DNA from: JAVBNJ01 sp031551625 | Lineage (GTDB): Bacteria > Bacteroidota > Bacteroidia > Bacteroidales > UBA932 | Direction of reading: 5' to 3' | NCBI GenBank assembly: GCA_031551625.1 | Contig: JAVBNJ010000132.1 | Coordinates: forward strand, 1-8,056 | Length of the DNA: 8,056 nt | Part shown: positions 1-5,577 of the stretch, piece by piece | Position numbering within the stretch: the stretch's first letter is position 1 | Layout of the letters: every line of letters begins with the position of its first letter | The notes under the pieces: model-generated | What the model was told of the DNA's origin: nothing | Databases searched by the model: none | Seen by the model: only the letters and a program-made list of their open reading frames with translations | Made by a program: the position numbers and the translations under genes

Positions 1-1575
1 ACCATTGTAGACCCCGATGCATTACCACGGGCGCAGCGCATGCACTACCACTTGTTGTTAATACAAGCCAAAGACAAGTGCAACAAAGATATTTGCGACG
101 ACACTACCATTGTTGCCGAAGCGCGCGATTATTATTTGCAAAAGAAAAATTGGGAACAGGCTGCGCTTGCAGAATTTTGTTATGCCCGGGCATTTGACTG
201 TTGCAATGACAAACGGGCAGCGTTGAAAGCTTACTTGCGGGCGGAGAAGTATGCGGAGCATACCAAAGATAATATCCGGAAAGGGATGGTACAAAATAAT
301 ATTGGTTGGTTATATTATCAGCAAGATGAATATGAAAAATCAAAACAGCACTACTATAAAGCGATTAGCTATCTGGCTACTACTGCAAATTATAAATACC
401 GTATTGTTTCGCTACAAGGGTTGTCCGGTTGTTTTGTTTTGATGGGGAGAAACGATAGCGCTTTTTATTACTACGATAAAGCATTGGCGATTGCTGTTAC
501 AGCCGGTGATACTGCCATGCAATCTTCGTGCCTGCACGATATGAGTGTTACCTACCAGCAGCGAGGAAATTTTATAGAAGCAAAAAAATATTTGGAGAAA
601 GCAGTGGCTTTGAAATCACCGAAGGATTATAAGGCACCTTTATATTTTAGTTACGCTCGCCTTTTCAGGGCGCAACAACAGTATGACTCTGCCGTAGTAT
701 ATGTGCAAAAAGTGCTGGCCATGCCGAAACGGGACACCAGTATTGATGCGGCGGCGTATTATCTATTGTCAACTATTGCAGCCAGCAGGGGAGAACATGC
801 ACAGGCGTTGGGCTATTATAAAAAATACGTACAGATAGAGGCAAAAATAAAGGCCGCAGCTAAAGAACAATCGTTTGCCGGCATTGAAGAAAAGCTGGAA
901 CTGGCCGTGATGCAACAGGCCAACCAGCAACTCCACATAGAAAAGTTGCGTATTATCATTTTTGCATTAGTCGCTATCGTTGTTGCTTTATTGATGGCTG
1001 TATGGACCTACCGAAAGTATGCACAGCACAAAGTCCGGTTGGTCGGTGTAGAGAAACGGATAAGTGAGTTGAAAAGCGTGGCTCACGCATTGGAAAACGA
1101 AGCCAAAGAACGCGAACAGCAGGTCAAAGACAAAGAAATGACTATTAAAAGTATTTTGCAACAACGGTTGGATTTAATTAAGAAGATTGGTTTGCTGGGC
1201 GAAAATATTCCGGACAGCAAGAAAAAAGAAGTGGTTGCTTTGCTGGATCAAGTCAATAGCCTGTTCGACCACACAGCCGAAAAGGATTTATGGAATGTCT
1301 ATTACCGGATAGCCGACGAATTTTACGGAGGCTTTTTTACGGCTATCAGAACACAATGTCCGGATTTGAGCGCTACCGAATTTAAAATAATTTGTTTGGA
1401 TATATTAGATTTTTCGAATAAAGAAATAGCCTTGTTTTTACACATAAGTCCCCACACAGTGGCCACCGATAAAACCCAAGTTCGTAGGAAATTGCAAATA
1501 GGAGAATGGGGTTCCTTTAAAGTTTTTTTCGAAGAAAAATTGGCTGAAACGACAGGTCAAAATTTAAGGGTTTAA
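1..1575 (+). CDS. TPR / transmembrane / LuxR-like HTH regulator (5' partial)
   Basis: The frame is open from the first base (TIVDPDALPRAQR precedes the first ATG at 40), so the gene starts upstream and 524 residues are visible. Residues about 50-285 are helical TPR-type repeats rich in A/Y/G pairs (for example AEFCYARAF, NNIGWLYYQQDEY, LHDMSVTYQQRGNF). A single membrane span follows at about 317-336 (nt 949-1008, LRIIIFALVAIVVALLMAVW). Next comes a charged coiled coil at about 345-395. A GerE/LuxR-type helix-turn-helix sits at about 455-499 (nt 1363-1497), with LSATEFKIICLDILDFSNKEIA followed by ISPHTV. This is the common Bacteroidota architecture in which outward TPRs are linked through the membrane to a cytoplasmic DNA-binding domain. 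The ligand and targets are not visible. Such genes often sit next to secreted peptides or lipoproteins, and a cysteine-rich lipoprotein lies 645 bp downstream, but a functional link is inference. Domain calls are from pattern only. Confidence 0.88.
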   Translation, partial: TIVDPDALPRAQRMHYHLLLIQAKDKCNKDICDDTTIVAEARDYYLQKKNWEQAALAEFCYARAFDCCNDKRAALKAYLRAEKYAEHTKDNIRKGMVQNNIGWLYYQQDEYEKSKQHYYKAISYLATTANYKYRIVSLQGLSGCFVLMGRNDSAFYYYDKALAIAVTAGDTAMQSSCLHDMSVTYQQRGNFIEAKKYLEKAVALKSPKDYKAPLYFSYARLFRAQQQYDSAVVYVQKVLAMPKRDTSIDAAAYYLLSTIAASRGEHAQALGYYKKYVQIEAKIKAAAKEQSFAGIEEKLELAVMQQANQQLHIEKLRIIIFALVAIVVALLMAVWTYRKYAQHKVRLVGVEKRISELKSVAHALENEAKEREQQVKDKEMTIKSILQQRLDLIKKIGLLGENIPDSKKKEVVALLDQVNSLFDHTAEKDLWNVYYRIADEFYGGFFTAIRTQCPDLSATEFKIICLDILDFSNKEIALFLHISPHTVATDKTQVRRKLQIGEWGSFKVFFEEKLAETTGQNLRV

Positions 1576-1627
1576 AAAACAATTAATTGATAATAAATGT
1601 TTTATATATTTTAAAATTTAAGGGGTA

Positions 1628-1658
1628 TTGCAAGGCTGGATTTGAGTGCATAGCTTTG
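1628..1658 (+). promoter_or_regulatory. Putative Bacteroidota sigma promoter (-33 TTG, -7 TAGCTTTG)
   Basis: TTG at 1628-1630, a 20-bp spacer and TAGCTTTG at 1651-1658 match the Bacteroidota consensus TTG-N19-21-TAnnTTTG. It is one of the better -33/-7 pairs in the window. No gene starts soon after it, and the next obvious element is the three-stem fold at 1726-1858. A start point near 1663-1666 would put that fold in the transcript. A weaker second candidate, TAACTTGC at 1704-1711 with TTG at 1680-1682, would start closer to the fold. Confidence 0.45.
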
Positions 1659-1725
1659 CCTCAAACTTTAAAATAACCATTGATTGATATGAAAAATTTC
1701 CCATAACTTGCCCCGTAAGGCTTTA

Positions 1726-1858
1726 TTTAAAGATTCCCACAGGCTCTTCGTCCTAAACTGCAAAAATTAGCCGGAACTCCTTTTCCCTCTACTCTTATGT
1801 TCCGGCACACATCAACTTAAGCACTCTTAAGTTTTATGCTTGTGGGTATCTTTTTAAA
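1726..1858 (+). ncRNA. Candidate small structured RNA, 6S-like layout (speculative)
   Basis: Three nested or adjacent inverted repeats form one branched fold. The closing stem pairs 1729-1744 with 1838-1853 (AAAGATTCCCACAGGC with GCTTGTGGGTATCTTT). It has one U-U mismatch (1735/1847) and one G-U pair (1742/1840), and can be extended by 1726-1728/1856-1858 across a 2-nt bulge. Inside are a perfect 8-bp stem GCCGGAAC/GTTCCGGC (1770-1777/1799-1806) with a 21-nt pyrimidine-rich loop, and a perfect 8-bp stem AACTTAAG/CTTAAGTT with loop CACT (1814-1833). The G-U pair is only stable in a plus-strand transcript, which agrees with the promoter-like pair upstream. A closing stem, an open 5' strand (1745-1769), an apical hairpin and a small hairpin on the 3' side recall 6S RNA, and the T run at 1851-1855 could help termination. 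Alternatively it is a mobile-element remnant, since TTTAAA flanks both ends. Confidence 0.35.
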
Positions 1859-1920
1859 CGAAAACTCATCTTACAATAATAAGTTTTTGCTGCAGGCCCT
1901 GCCCGCCTGCTAACGAGGAG

Positions 1921-1972
1921 ACACAGATTTCACGGATTTAAGGCAGATTCACACAGATATCTGTGTAATCCG
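1921..1972. repeat. Short interspersed repeat with 9-bp units and a 16-bp palindrome
   Basis: CACAGATTT (1922-1930) is followed directly by CACGGATTT (1931-1939), two 9-bp units with one difference. They are followed by the perfect 16-bp palindrome ACACAGATATCTGTGT (1951-1966). Outer arms CGGATT (1933-1938) and AATCCG (1967-1972) pair around it, so the whole can fold as a hairpin with a 12-nt asymmetric bulge (1939-1950). Similar CACAGATT/CACGGATT words recur in many environmental Bacteroidota intergenic regions (recollection, not searched). It resembles the element at 4053-4206. Confidence 0.55.
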
Positions 1973-2094
1973 AAATTTTAAAAAAAAACCTTCTCACGAA
2001 AGAAAACCTAAAAGTGCTGGAAGCGCTACCCATAAATTTAACTAACCATAAGAAGGCACCGCAAAGGTACGCAAAAAATTACCAACCAAAACGC

Positions 2095-2109
2095 CTTGCA
2101 CCGTGCAAG
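2095..2109. repeat. 15-nt perfect inverted repeat CTTGCACCGTGCAAG
   Basis: Arms CTTGCAC and GTGCAAG flank a single central C. ACGCC (2091-2095) and GGCGT (2118-2122) form further possible outer pairing. It lies about 110 bp before the lipoprotein start. It could be a binding site for a dimeric regulator or decayed repeat DNA, and the sequence alone does not decide. Confidence 0.35.
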
Positions 2110-2219
2110 ACAAGTTTGGCGTGTCTACCGGCTTTTAGTATGAAGTTGGCGGTTGCGTGAAGAAAAGAAGCGGTGTGCCGAAAAGCTTTATGAGTAGGCA
2201 AAAATAAAATTTAAAAATT

Positions 2220-2861
2220 ATGAAATATATTGTGTGTATATGTTTAGTTGCAACTATGTTAGTTACATCGTGTAGCAATAATGAATTGATTAATGAGGAT
2301 ATACCGAATAATAATTTATTTCTTCAGATGGAAGAAAGTTTTTTAAAAGTGGGAATTACTAATATAATAGAAAATTATTCTTTAACAAGTAAGGAAGTGA
2401 CAGTTTTAGAAAATGAATTGTCAAGTACTTTACAAAAAAGAATAGCTTATAAAATAGATTTTAACGGGGTATCGGCTGCTTATATCTTTAAAAATTCAGA
2501 AACAGATATTTTCGTAATTCAAATGGAGGGAGAAAATATTGTTAAACGGTTTACATGTTGGTCCAAAATTACAGAAAATGAGATACAGCTTCTTATTAAA
2601 GAAAATGAAGATGTGACAACTTTTTCGTTTGACAAATTATCTCGGCAGCTTGTTAGTAATAATCCCGTAATTGTACCTCTGGCTATAAATGCTGATTGTG
2701 ATGAATTAGGCTCTAGGAGACCTGGTGAGAGTTATGGTGATTGTTTTTCTCGTAATTGGAGTAATTTCTGCTGTGATTTTACAGGCTGTTTAGCTCAAAT
2801 AACAAATCCTCATCTTGTTGCAACAGCGATAGCAGTCACTTGTATATGTCCTGCAAAATAA
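2220..2861 (+). CDS. Lipoprotein with cysteine-rich C-terminal domain, function unknown
   Basis: 213 aa. The N-terminus is a lipoprotein signal: MK, a hydrophobic stretch (IVCICLVATMLV) and the lipobox VTSC with Cys18 as the lipidation site. It is followed by SNNELINED, an acidic-tinged stretch that could favour surface export in Bacteroidota. Residues 32-150 form a middle region with no motif I recognise. After a possible linker (SNNPVIVPLAINA) comes a compact domain (158-213) with seven cysteines: C160, C175, C184, C185, C190, C208 and C210. It contains GESYGDCF, FCCDFTGCLAQ and a small-residue helix ending CIC. Disulfides are plausible outside the cytoplasm. The gene is strikingly AT-rich (two sampled 60-base lines give 22-25% G+C), unlike the flanking housekeeping genes, which suggests transfer or an accessory role. 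The start is set by the signal peptide; the leader is A-rich with no Shine-Dalgarno. The 61-aa gene follows after 10 nt, likely in one operon. Confidence 0.8.
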   Translation: MKYIVCICLVATMLVTSCSNNELINEDIPNNNLFLQMEESFLKVGITNIIENYSLTSKEVTVLENELSSTLQKRIAYKIDFNGVSAAYIFKNSETDIFVIQMEGENIVKRFTCWSKITENEIQLLIKENEDVTTFSFDKLSRQLVSNNPVIVPLAINADCDELGSRRPGESYGDCFSRNWSNFCCDFTGCLAQITNPHLVATAIAVTCICPAK

Positions 2862-2871
2862 ATTTTTTAAA

Positions 2872-3057
2872 ATGAAAAAAATATTTTTAATTCTAATCAT
2901 CTCGTCTTCCACCTTAGTCTTGACGGGTTCATTATTGAAATTACAACAAACATCTTTGGCAAATATCTTTTTATTAATCGGGTCTTTGTTGTTTATTGCT
3001 CTAGTTATATTAGCATTAATAATAATTCTGTCAAAAAAGAAAAATACAAGAAAATAA
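2872..3057 (+). CDS. Small two-TM membrane protein, GldL-N-terminus-like
   Basis: 61 aa, starting with ATG 10 nt after the lipoprotein stop and ending 14 nt before a strong terminator, so it is probably the last gene of a two-gene transcript. Residues 3-19 (IFLILIISSSTLVLTG) and 31-54 are hydrophobic spans. They are separated by a short polar loop, SLLKLQQTSLAN, and followed by a basic tail, SKKKNTRK. The pattern G-x-L-x-K followed by a loop and a LL-x-x-G span resembles small Bacteroidota proteins related to the N-terminal part of the gliding-motility proton-channel protein GldL. That is an impression, and the charged residue expected for a proton channel is not evident. It is AT-rich like its partner. 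It could be an accessory, immunity or anchoring protein for the lipoprotein; nothing in the sequence proves this. Confidence 0.7.
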   Translation: MKKIFLILIISSSTLVLTGSLLKLQQTSLANIFLLIGSLLFIALVILALIIILSKKKNTRK

Positions 3058-3071
3058 AGTAAATTCAACTC

Positions 3072-3112
3072 AAAACATGAAGCTGTTCAAAAAGAACAGC
3101 CTCATGTTTTTT
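3072..3112 (+). terminator. Strong intrinsic terminator after the lipoprotein cassette
   Basis: A 17-bp stem (3072-3088 with 3094-3110) has one A-C mismatch (3081/3101), a 5-nt all-A loop (3089-3093) and a T run at 3107-3112. The core arms are AGCTGTTC/GAACAGC flanked by ACATGA/TCATGT. It sits 15 nt after the stop of the 61-aa gene and separates the cassette from the next gene. Confidence 0.88.
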
Positions 3113-3158
3113 AATCTCTATGGGTTTAATAAACATTAATAGCCGACCCATTTTGTAT

Positions 3159-3174
3159 TATTTTTGTATATTTG
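3159..3174 (+). promoter_or_regulatory. Two tandem Bacteroidota -7 elements
   Basis: TATTTTTG (3159-3166) and TATATTTG (3167-3174) both match TAnnTTTG and lie end to end directly after the terminator and before the three-TM gene. No clear TTG -33 element is found at the usual distance from either. Start points near 3172-3182 argue against the TTG codon at 3172 as a start and favour the ATG at 3193. Confidence 0.55.
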
Positions 3175-3192
3175 TTTCTTAGTATGATTACC

Positions 3193-3474
3193 ATGAAAAA
3201 GAATAAAACAATTAATCACATAGGACAGCTTGTTCTTATGGTAGTAGTAGTATTTTTAGTATTTATTCGGATCTTTGCAAAACAACATGATGGTTTAGAA
3301 TGGTGGCTGGCAAAACCGAAGAACAATTCGATGATAATGATTTTTACTGCCATTACCTATGCCTGTTTTTTATTGTGGTTAGATGATTTCTTTAAGAAAA
3401 ATTGGAAAGAGCGCAATTATTTGCCATTGTTGGCTGTTGTAGCAGGAATTGTATTTATTCTATTTCTGTTTTAG
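3193..3474 (+). CDS. Small three-TM hypothetical membrane protein
   Basis: 93 aa from ATG 3193 (MKKNKTINHIGQ). The same frame is also open from ATG 3184 and TTG 3172, but these overlap or abut the -7 boxes, so 3193 is preferred. Hydrophobic spans are at about 10-28 (VLMVVVVFLVFIRIF), 46-65 (MIMIFTAITYACFLLWL) and 77-93 (LPLLAVVAGIVFILFLF). Between them are an acidic/aromatic loop (KQHDGLEWWLAKPKNN) and a basic one (DDFFKKNWKERN). No family is recognised. It has its own promoter elements and stands downstream of a terminator, so it is probably monocistronic. It converges on the gamma-carbonic-anhydrase-like gene with only 48 bp between the two stop codons and no obvious shared terminator. Coding support comes from length, membrane topology and promoter placement. 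Confidence 0.65.
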   Translation: MKKNKTINHIGQLVLMVVVVFLVFIRIFAKQHDGLEWWLAKPKNNSMIMIFTAITYACFLLWLDDFFKKNWKERNYLPLLAVVAGIVFILFLF

Positions 3475-3522
3475 CAACCGCAGAGGAAGTAATGTATTTG
3501 TCTTCTTTTACCTTTCGCGCCT

Positions 3523-4035
3523 TTATTCCTCTTTGTACCAATCCTTGTACATCAAATAACCGGCGGCGTTGTTGCGGGCCATGGTGGCCACTTTCTCGTC
3601 GCTGTCTTTTACTTTTTTGGCCGGAACGCCTGCATACACGCCGGGTTCGAGCACGGCGTTGCTAAGAATCAATGCGCCGGCGGCAATAATAGTGTTATCG
3701 GGGATTACAGCGTTGTCCATGAGTATAGCACCCATGCCGATGAGCACATTGCTGCCCACCTTGGCGCCGTGAATAATAGCGTTATGGCCGATGCTCACAT
3801 CGTTGCCGATTTCCACCGTCGAACGTTCGTAGAGGGTATGCAGCACTGCACCGTCCTGCACATTCACGCGGTCGCCTATGCGGATGCTGTTCACGTCGCC
3901 GCGCAACACGGCCCCGTACCAGATACTGCAATCGTCGCCCAGCACTACATCGCCGATTACGACAGCATTCTCGGCAATAAAACAATTTTTTCCTATCGTT
4001 GGTTCTATGCCACGCAGTGGTCGTATAATAGCCAT
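3523..4035 (-). CDS. Gamma-carbonic anhydrase family protein (left-handed beta-helix)
   Basis: 170 aa, reading leftward from ATG at 4035 (MAIIRPLRG). A longer reading from 4056 adds MDKKKTV, but family members normally begin near MAIIKP, and the extra codons run into the repeat at 4053-4080. The body is a hexapeptide-repeat left-handed beta-helix (IGDVVLGDDCSIWYGAVLRGD, ISIGHN-type turns) with a C-terminal helix ending DWYKEE. The gamma-class active-site set is present in 170-aa numbering: R45 and D47 (RGD), Q60 and D61 (VQDG), and the three zinc-ligand histidines H66, H84 and H89 (VLH, SIGHNAIIHG). The acidic loop of the archaeal Cam enzyme is absent, as in CamH/YrdA-type proteins, so it may hydrate CO2 or may be a related metal protein of unclear activity. 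It is cytoplasmic. It lies downstream of metK on the same strand, 181 bp away with a repeat between, so co-transcription is possible. Confidence 0.9.
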   Translation of the reverse strand: MAIIRPLRGIEPTIGKNCFIAENAVVIGDVVLGDDCSIWYGAVLRGDVNSIRIGDRVNVQDGAVLHTLYERSTVEIGNDVSIGHNAIIHGAKVGSNVLIGMGAILMDNAVIPDNTIIAAGALILSNAVLEPGVYAGVPAKKVKDSDEKVATMARNNAAGYLMYKDWYKEE

Positions 4036-4052
4036 AACCGTTTTCTTTTTAT

Positions 4053-4206
4053 CCACGAATTACACTAATTTCACGAATAAAGATGCAATTGAGACACTAA
4101 ATAAAATTTCACTAAAACTTGTTTGCTTTGCAAATAAATCCGTATAATCTTTTTATTGACTCTTTTGTTTGTTCTTAAAATTCGTGCCATTCGTGTAATT
4201 CGTAGA
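4053..4206. repeat. Inverted-repeat element built from 9-bp units (MITE-like)
   Basis: The left arm 4053-4078 and right arm 4180-4205 are inverted copies, 22 of 26 matching, separated by 101 bp. Each arm consists of 9-bp tandem units: CACGAATTA, CACTAATTT, CACGAATAA (4054-4080) on the left, and AAATTCGTG, CCATTCGTG, TAATTCGTA (4178-4204) on the right. The interior is AT-rich and non-coding. It fills the gap between metK and the gamma-carbonic-anhydrase-like gene. In RNA it could form a long hairpin affecting termination or stability of the metK message. No clear target-site duplication is visible. Confidence 0.6.
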
Positions 4207-4216
4207 TGATTTAGTT

Positions 4217-5473
4217 CTACTTAAGTTTAAATTCTCGTTTGATGAGCGGCAAGAAATCCAGTTTTTCCCACGCAAAAAATTCTACTTCTTTCGTTGTTTT
4301 CTTGCCATCGTAGTTGAGCGTTACTTTCTCTTTTACACAGTTGCGGCCAAAGTGCCCGTAAGCAGCCGTGCGTTCAAAAATCGGATATTTCAACCCGAAG
4401 CGTTCTACAATTTTGGCGGGGCGCAGGTCAAATATCTTGTACACTTTTTCGCCGATTTCGGCATCGCTCCAACGTACTTTTGAAGTTCCGTAAGTATTTA
4501 CGCAAATACTTACCGGCTCTGCAATACCAATGGCGTAGGCTACTTGCACCAGCAATTCGTCGGCCACGCCGGCGGCTACTAAATTTTTTGCAATGTGTCG
4601 TGCAGCGTAGGCCGCAGATCGATCGACCTTGCTCGAATCCTTACCCGAGAAAGCTCCGCCACCGTGAGCGCCCTTGCCGCCGTAGGTGTCTACTATAATC
4701 TTACGGCCTGTGAGGCCGGTGTCGCCGTGCGGCCCGCCAATAACAAACTTGCCCGTGGGATTCACGTGCAGAATATATTCGCTATCGAACAATTTGTGCA
4801 GACGTTTCGGCAAAAGCTTAATCAAGCGCGGCAACAACACTTCCTGCACATCTTTACGGATTTGTTTTTGCATGGCGGCTTCGGTATCGAATTCGTCGTG
4901 CTGGGTCGAAATCACAATGGTGTGTACACGTACAGGACGGCGATTTTCGTCGTATTCCACGGTGAACTGCGACTTGGAGTCGGGGCGCAGGTACTTCATT
5001 TTTTTACCTTCGCGACGAATGACTGCCAACTCATGTAGTGCGATTTGCGAGAGGATGAGCGGTACTTGCATGTAATCGTCAGTTTCGTTGGTGGCATAGC
5101 CAAACATCATCCCTTGGTCACCGGCACCCTGCTCGTCGGCCTTGGCGCGCACCACCCCCTGATTGATGTCGGGCGACTGTTCGTGGATAGCCGACAACAC
5201 TCCACACGAATCACCGTCAAATTTATACTCGGCGCGGTTATAGCCGATACGGTTAATTACCCGGCGTGCCACAGTAGGTACATCTACATAACCAATAGTG
5301 CGTACTTCGCCACCCACTACGGTAAGTCCGGTTGTTACAAATGTTTCGCACGCGACTTTCGAATCGGGGTCCTGGCGAAGAAACTCATCAAGGATAGCAT
5401 CGGAAATTTGGTCGGCGACTTTGTCGGGGTGCCCTTCGGACACAGCCTCAGAAGTAAAAAGTGTATTTTTCAT
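4217..5473 (-). CDS. metK: S-adenosylmethionine synthetase (methionine adenosyltransferase)
   Basis: 418 aa. It makes S-adenosylmethionine from methionine and ATP in the cytoplasm, releasing phosphate and pyrophosphate. Signature elements are in order: FTSEAVSEGHPDKVADQISD (7-26) with the ATP/metal-binding HPDK, the GAGDQGMMFGYA motif (116-127), and the P-loop-like GGGAFSGKD (271-279) followed by SSKVDRSAAYAARHIAKN. The C-terminal domain holds GIAEPVSICVNTYGTSK (316-332) and an AYGHFGR segment. All three MetK domains are complete. The length is over 30 residues more than the E. coli enzyme but normal for Bacteroidota, which carry an insertion before the GGGAFSGKD region. The start (MKNTLFTSEAVSEGHPDK) is the conserved one. 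A TATTTTTG -7 box on the minus strand lies 67 bp upstream. The gene is divergent from the small GNAT-like gene. No SAM riboswitch was recognised in the 137-bp upstream region. Confidence 0.98.
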   Translation of the reverse strand: MKNTLFTSEAVSEGHPDKVADQISDAILDEFLRQDPDSKVACETFVTTGLTVVGGEVRTIGYVDVPTVARRVINRIGYNRAEYKFDGDSCGVLSAIHEQSPDINQGVVRAKADEQGAGDQGMMFGYATNETDDYMQVPLILSQIALHELAVIRREGKKMKYLRPDSKSQFTVEYDENRRPVRVHTIVISTQHDEFDTEAAMQKQIRKDVQEVLLPRLIKLLPKRLHKLFDSEYILHVNPTGKFVIGGPHGDTGLTGRKIIVDTYGGKGAHGGGAFSGKDSSKVDRSAAYAARHIAKNLVAAGVADELLVQVAYAIGIAEPVSICVNTYGTSKVRWSDAEIGEKVYKIFDLRPAKIVERFGLKYPIFERTAAYGHFGRNCVKEKVTLNYDGKKTTKEVEFFAWEKLDFLPLIKREFKLK

Positions 5474-5539
5474 TTTTTAGCATTTTTTTTCGTGGTTGCA
5501 AGCATACAAATCTTTCCACCCGAAATGTTTAATATTTTA

Positions 5540-5547
5540 CAAAAATA
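5540..5547 (-). promoter_or_regulatory. Putative -7 element for metK
   Basis: On the minus strand this reads TATTTTTG, matching TAnnTTTG, 67 bp upstream of the metK start codon. A TTTG on the same strand (5562-5565) is only 14 bp away from it, shorter than usual for a -33 element, so the upstream half is uncertain. Confidence 0.5.
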
Positions 5548-5569
5548 CGAATTTTTTTTAACAAATGTG

Positions 5570-5577
5570 TATATTTG
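5570..5577 (+). promoter_or_regulatory. Putative -7 element for the GNAT-like gene
   Basis: TATATTTG matches TAnnTTTG and lies 33 bp before the ATG at 5611. It is overlapped by an inverted repeat, ACAAAT-N6-ATTTGT (5561-5578), and is 22 bp from the oppositely oriented -7 box of metK. No clear -33 TTG is seen. Confidence 0.55.

Larger units (their letters stand above)
1576..2219. other. Gene-poor intergenic region with structured and repetitive DNA
   Basis: No credible coding region is seen in these 644 bases; the longest short ATG ORF noted reads 25 codons. In order it holds an AT-rich tail after the regulator with a 12-bp direct repeat AAAATTTAAGGG (1559-1570 and 1613-1624), a promoter-like pair (1628-1658), a three-stem fold (1726-1858), a short GC-rich patch (about 1889-1911), a 9-bp-period repeat with a 16-bp palindrome (1921-1972), an A-rich stretch with CGCAAA-type words (about 2048-2080) and the 15-nt palindrome CTTGCACCGTGCAAG (2095-2109). 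The last 100 bases before the lipoprotein gene contain no convincing TAnnTTTG box; CAAGTTTG at 2111-2118 is one mismatch away. Confidence 0.7.

Noticed and set aside
1836..1913. 25-codon ORF starting inside the three-stem fold (MLVGIFLNENSS...)
   Set aside because: It has no ribosome-binding context, overlaps the closing stem of the fold, lacks a leader or glycine-glycine motif, and is too short to support as a gene.
2040..2085. Possible CRISPR-like array from repeated CGCAAA words
   Set aside because: The words are short, imperfect and irregularly spaced, with no repeat-spacer structure and no cas genes. They look like degenerate A-rich intergenic repeats.
2790..3068. 92-codon minus-strand ORF opposite the two-TM gene
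   Set aside because: It overlaps two well-supported plus-strand genes, has no promoter, and its translation shows no coherent domain.
3402..4068. Plus-strand and alternative minus-strand ORFs overlapping the gamma-carbonic-anhydrase-like gene
   Set aside because: They are shadows of the real gene: arginine/serine-rich translations with no domain, while the 170-aa minus-strand frame has all active-site residues.
4480..5480. Several plus-strand ORFs opposite metK, one reading 245 codons from 5045
   Set aside because: The metK frame is complete and conserved. The opposing frames show no motif and follow from its codon bias; the 245-codon frame also runs through the promoters.
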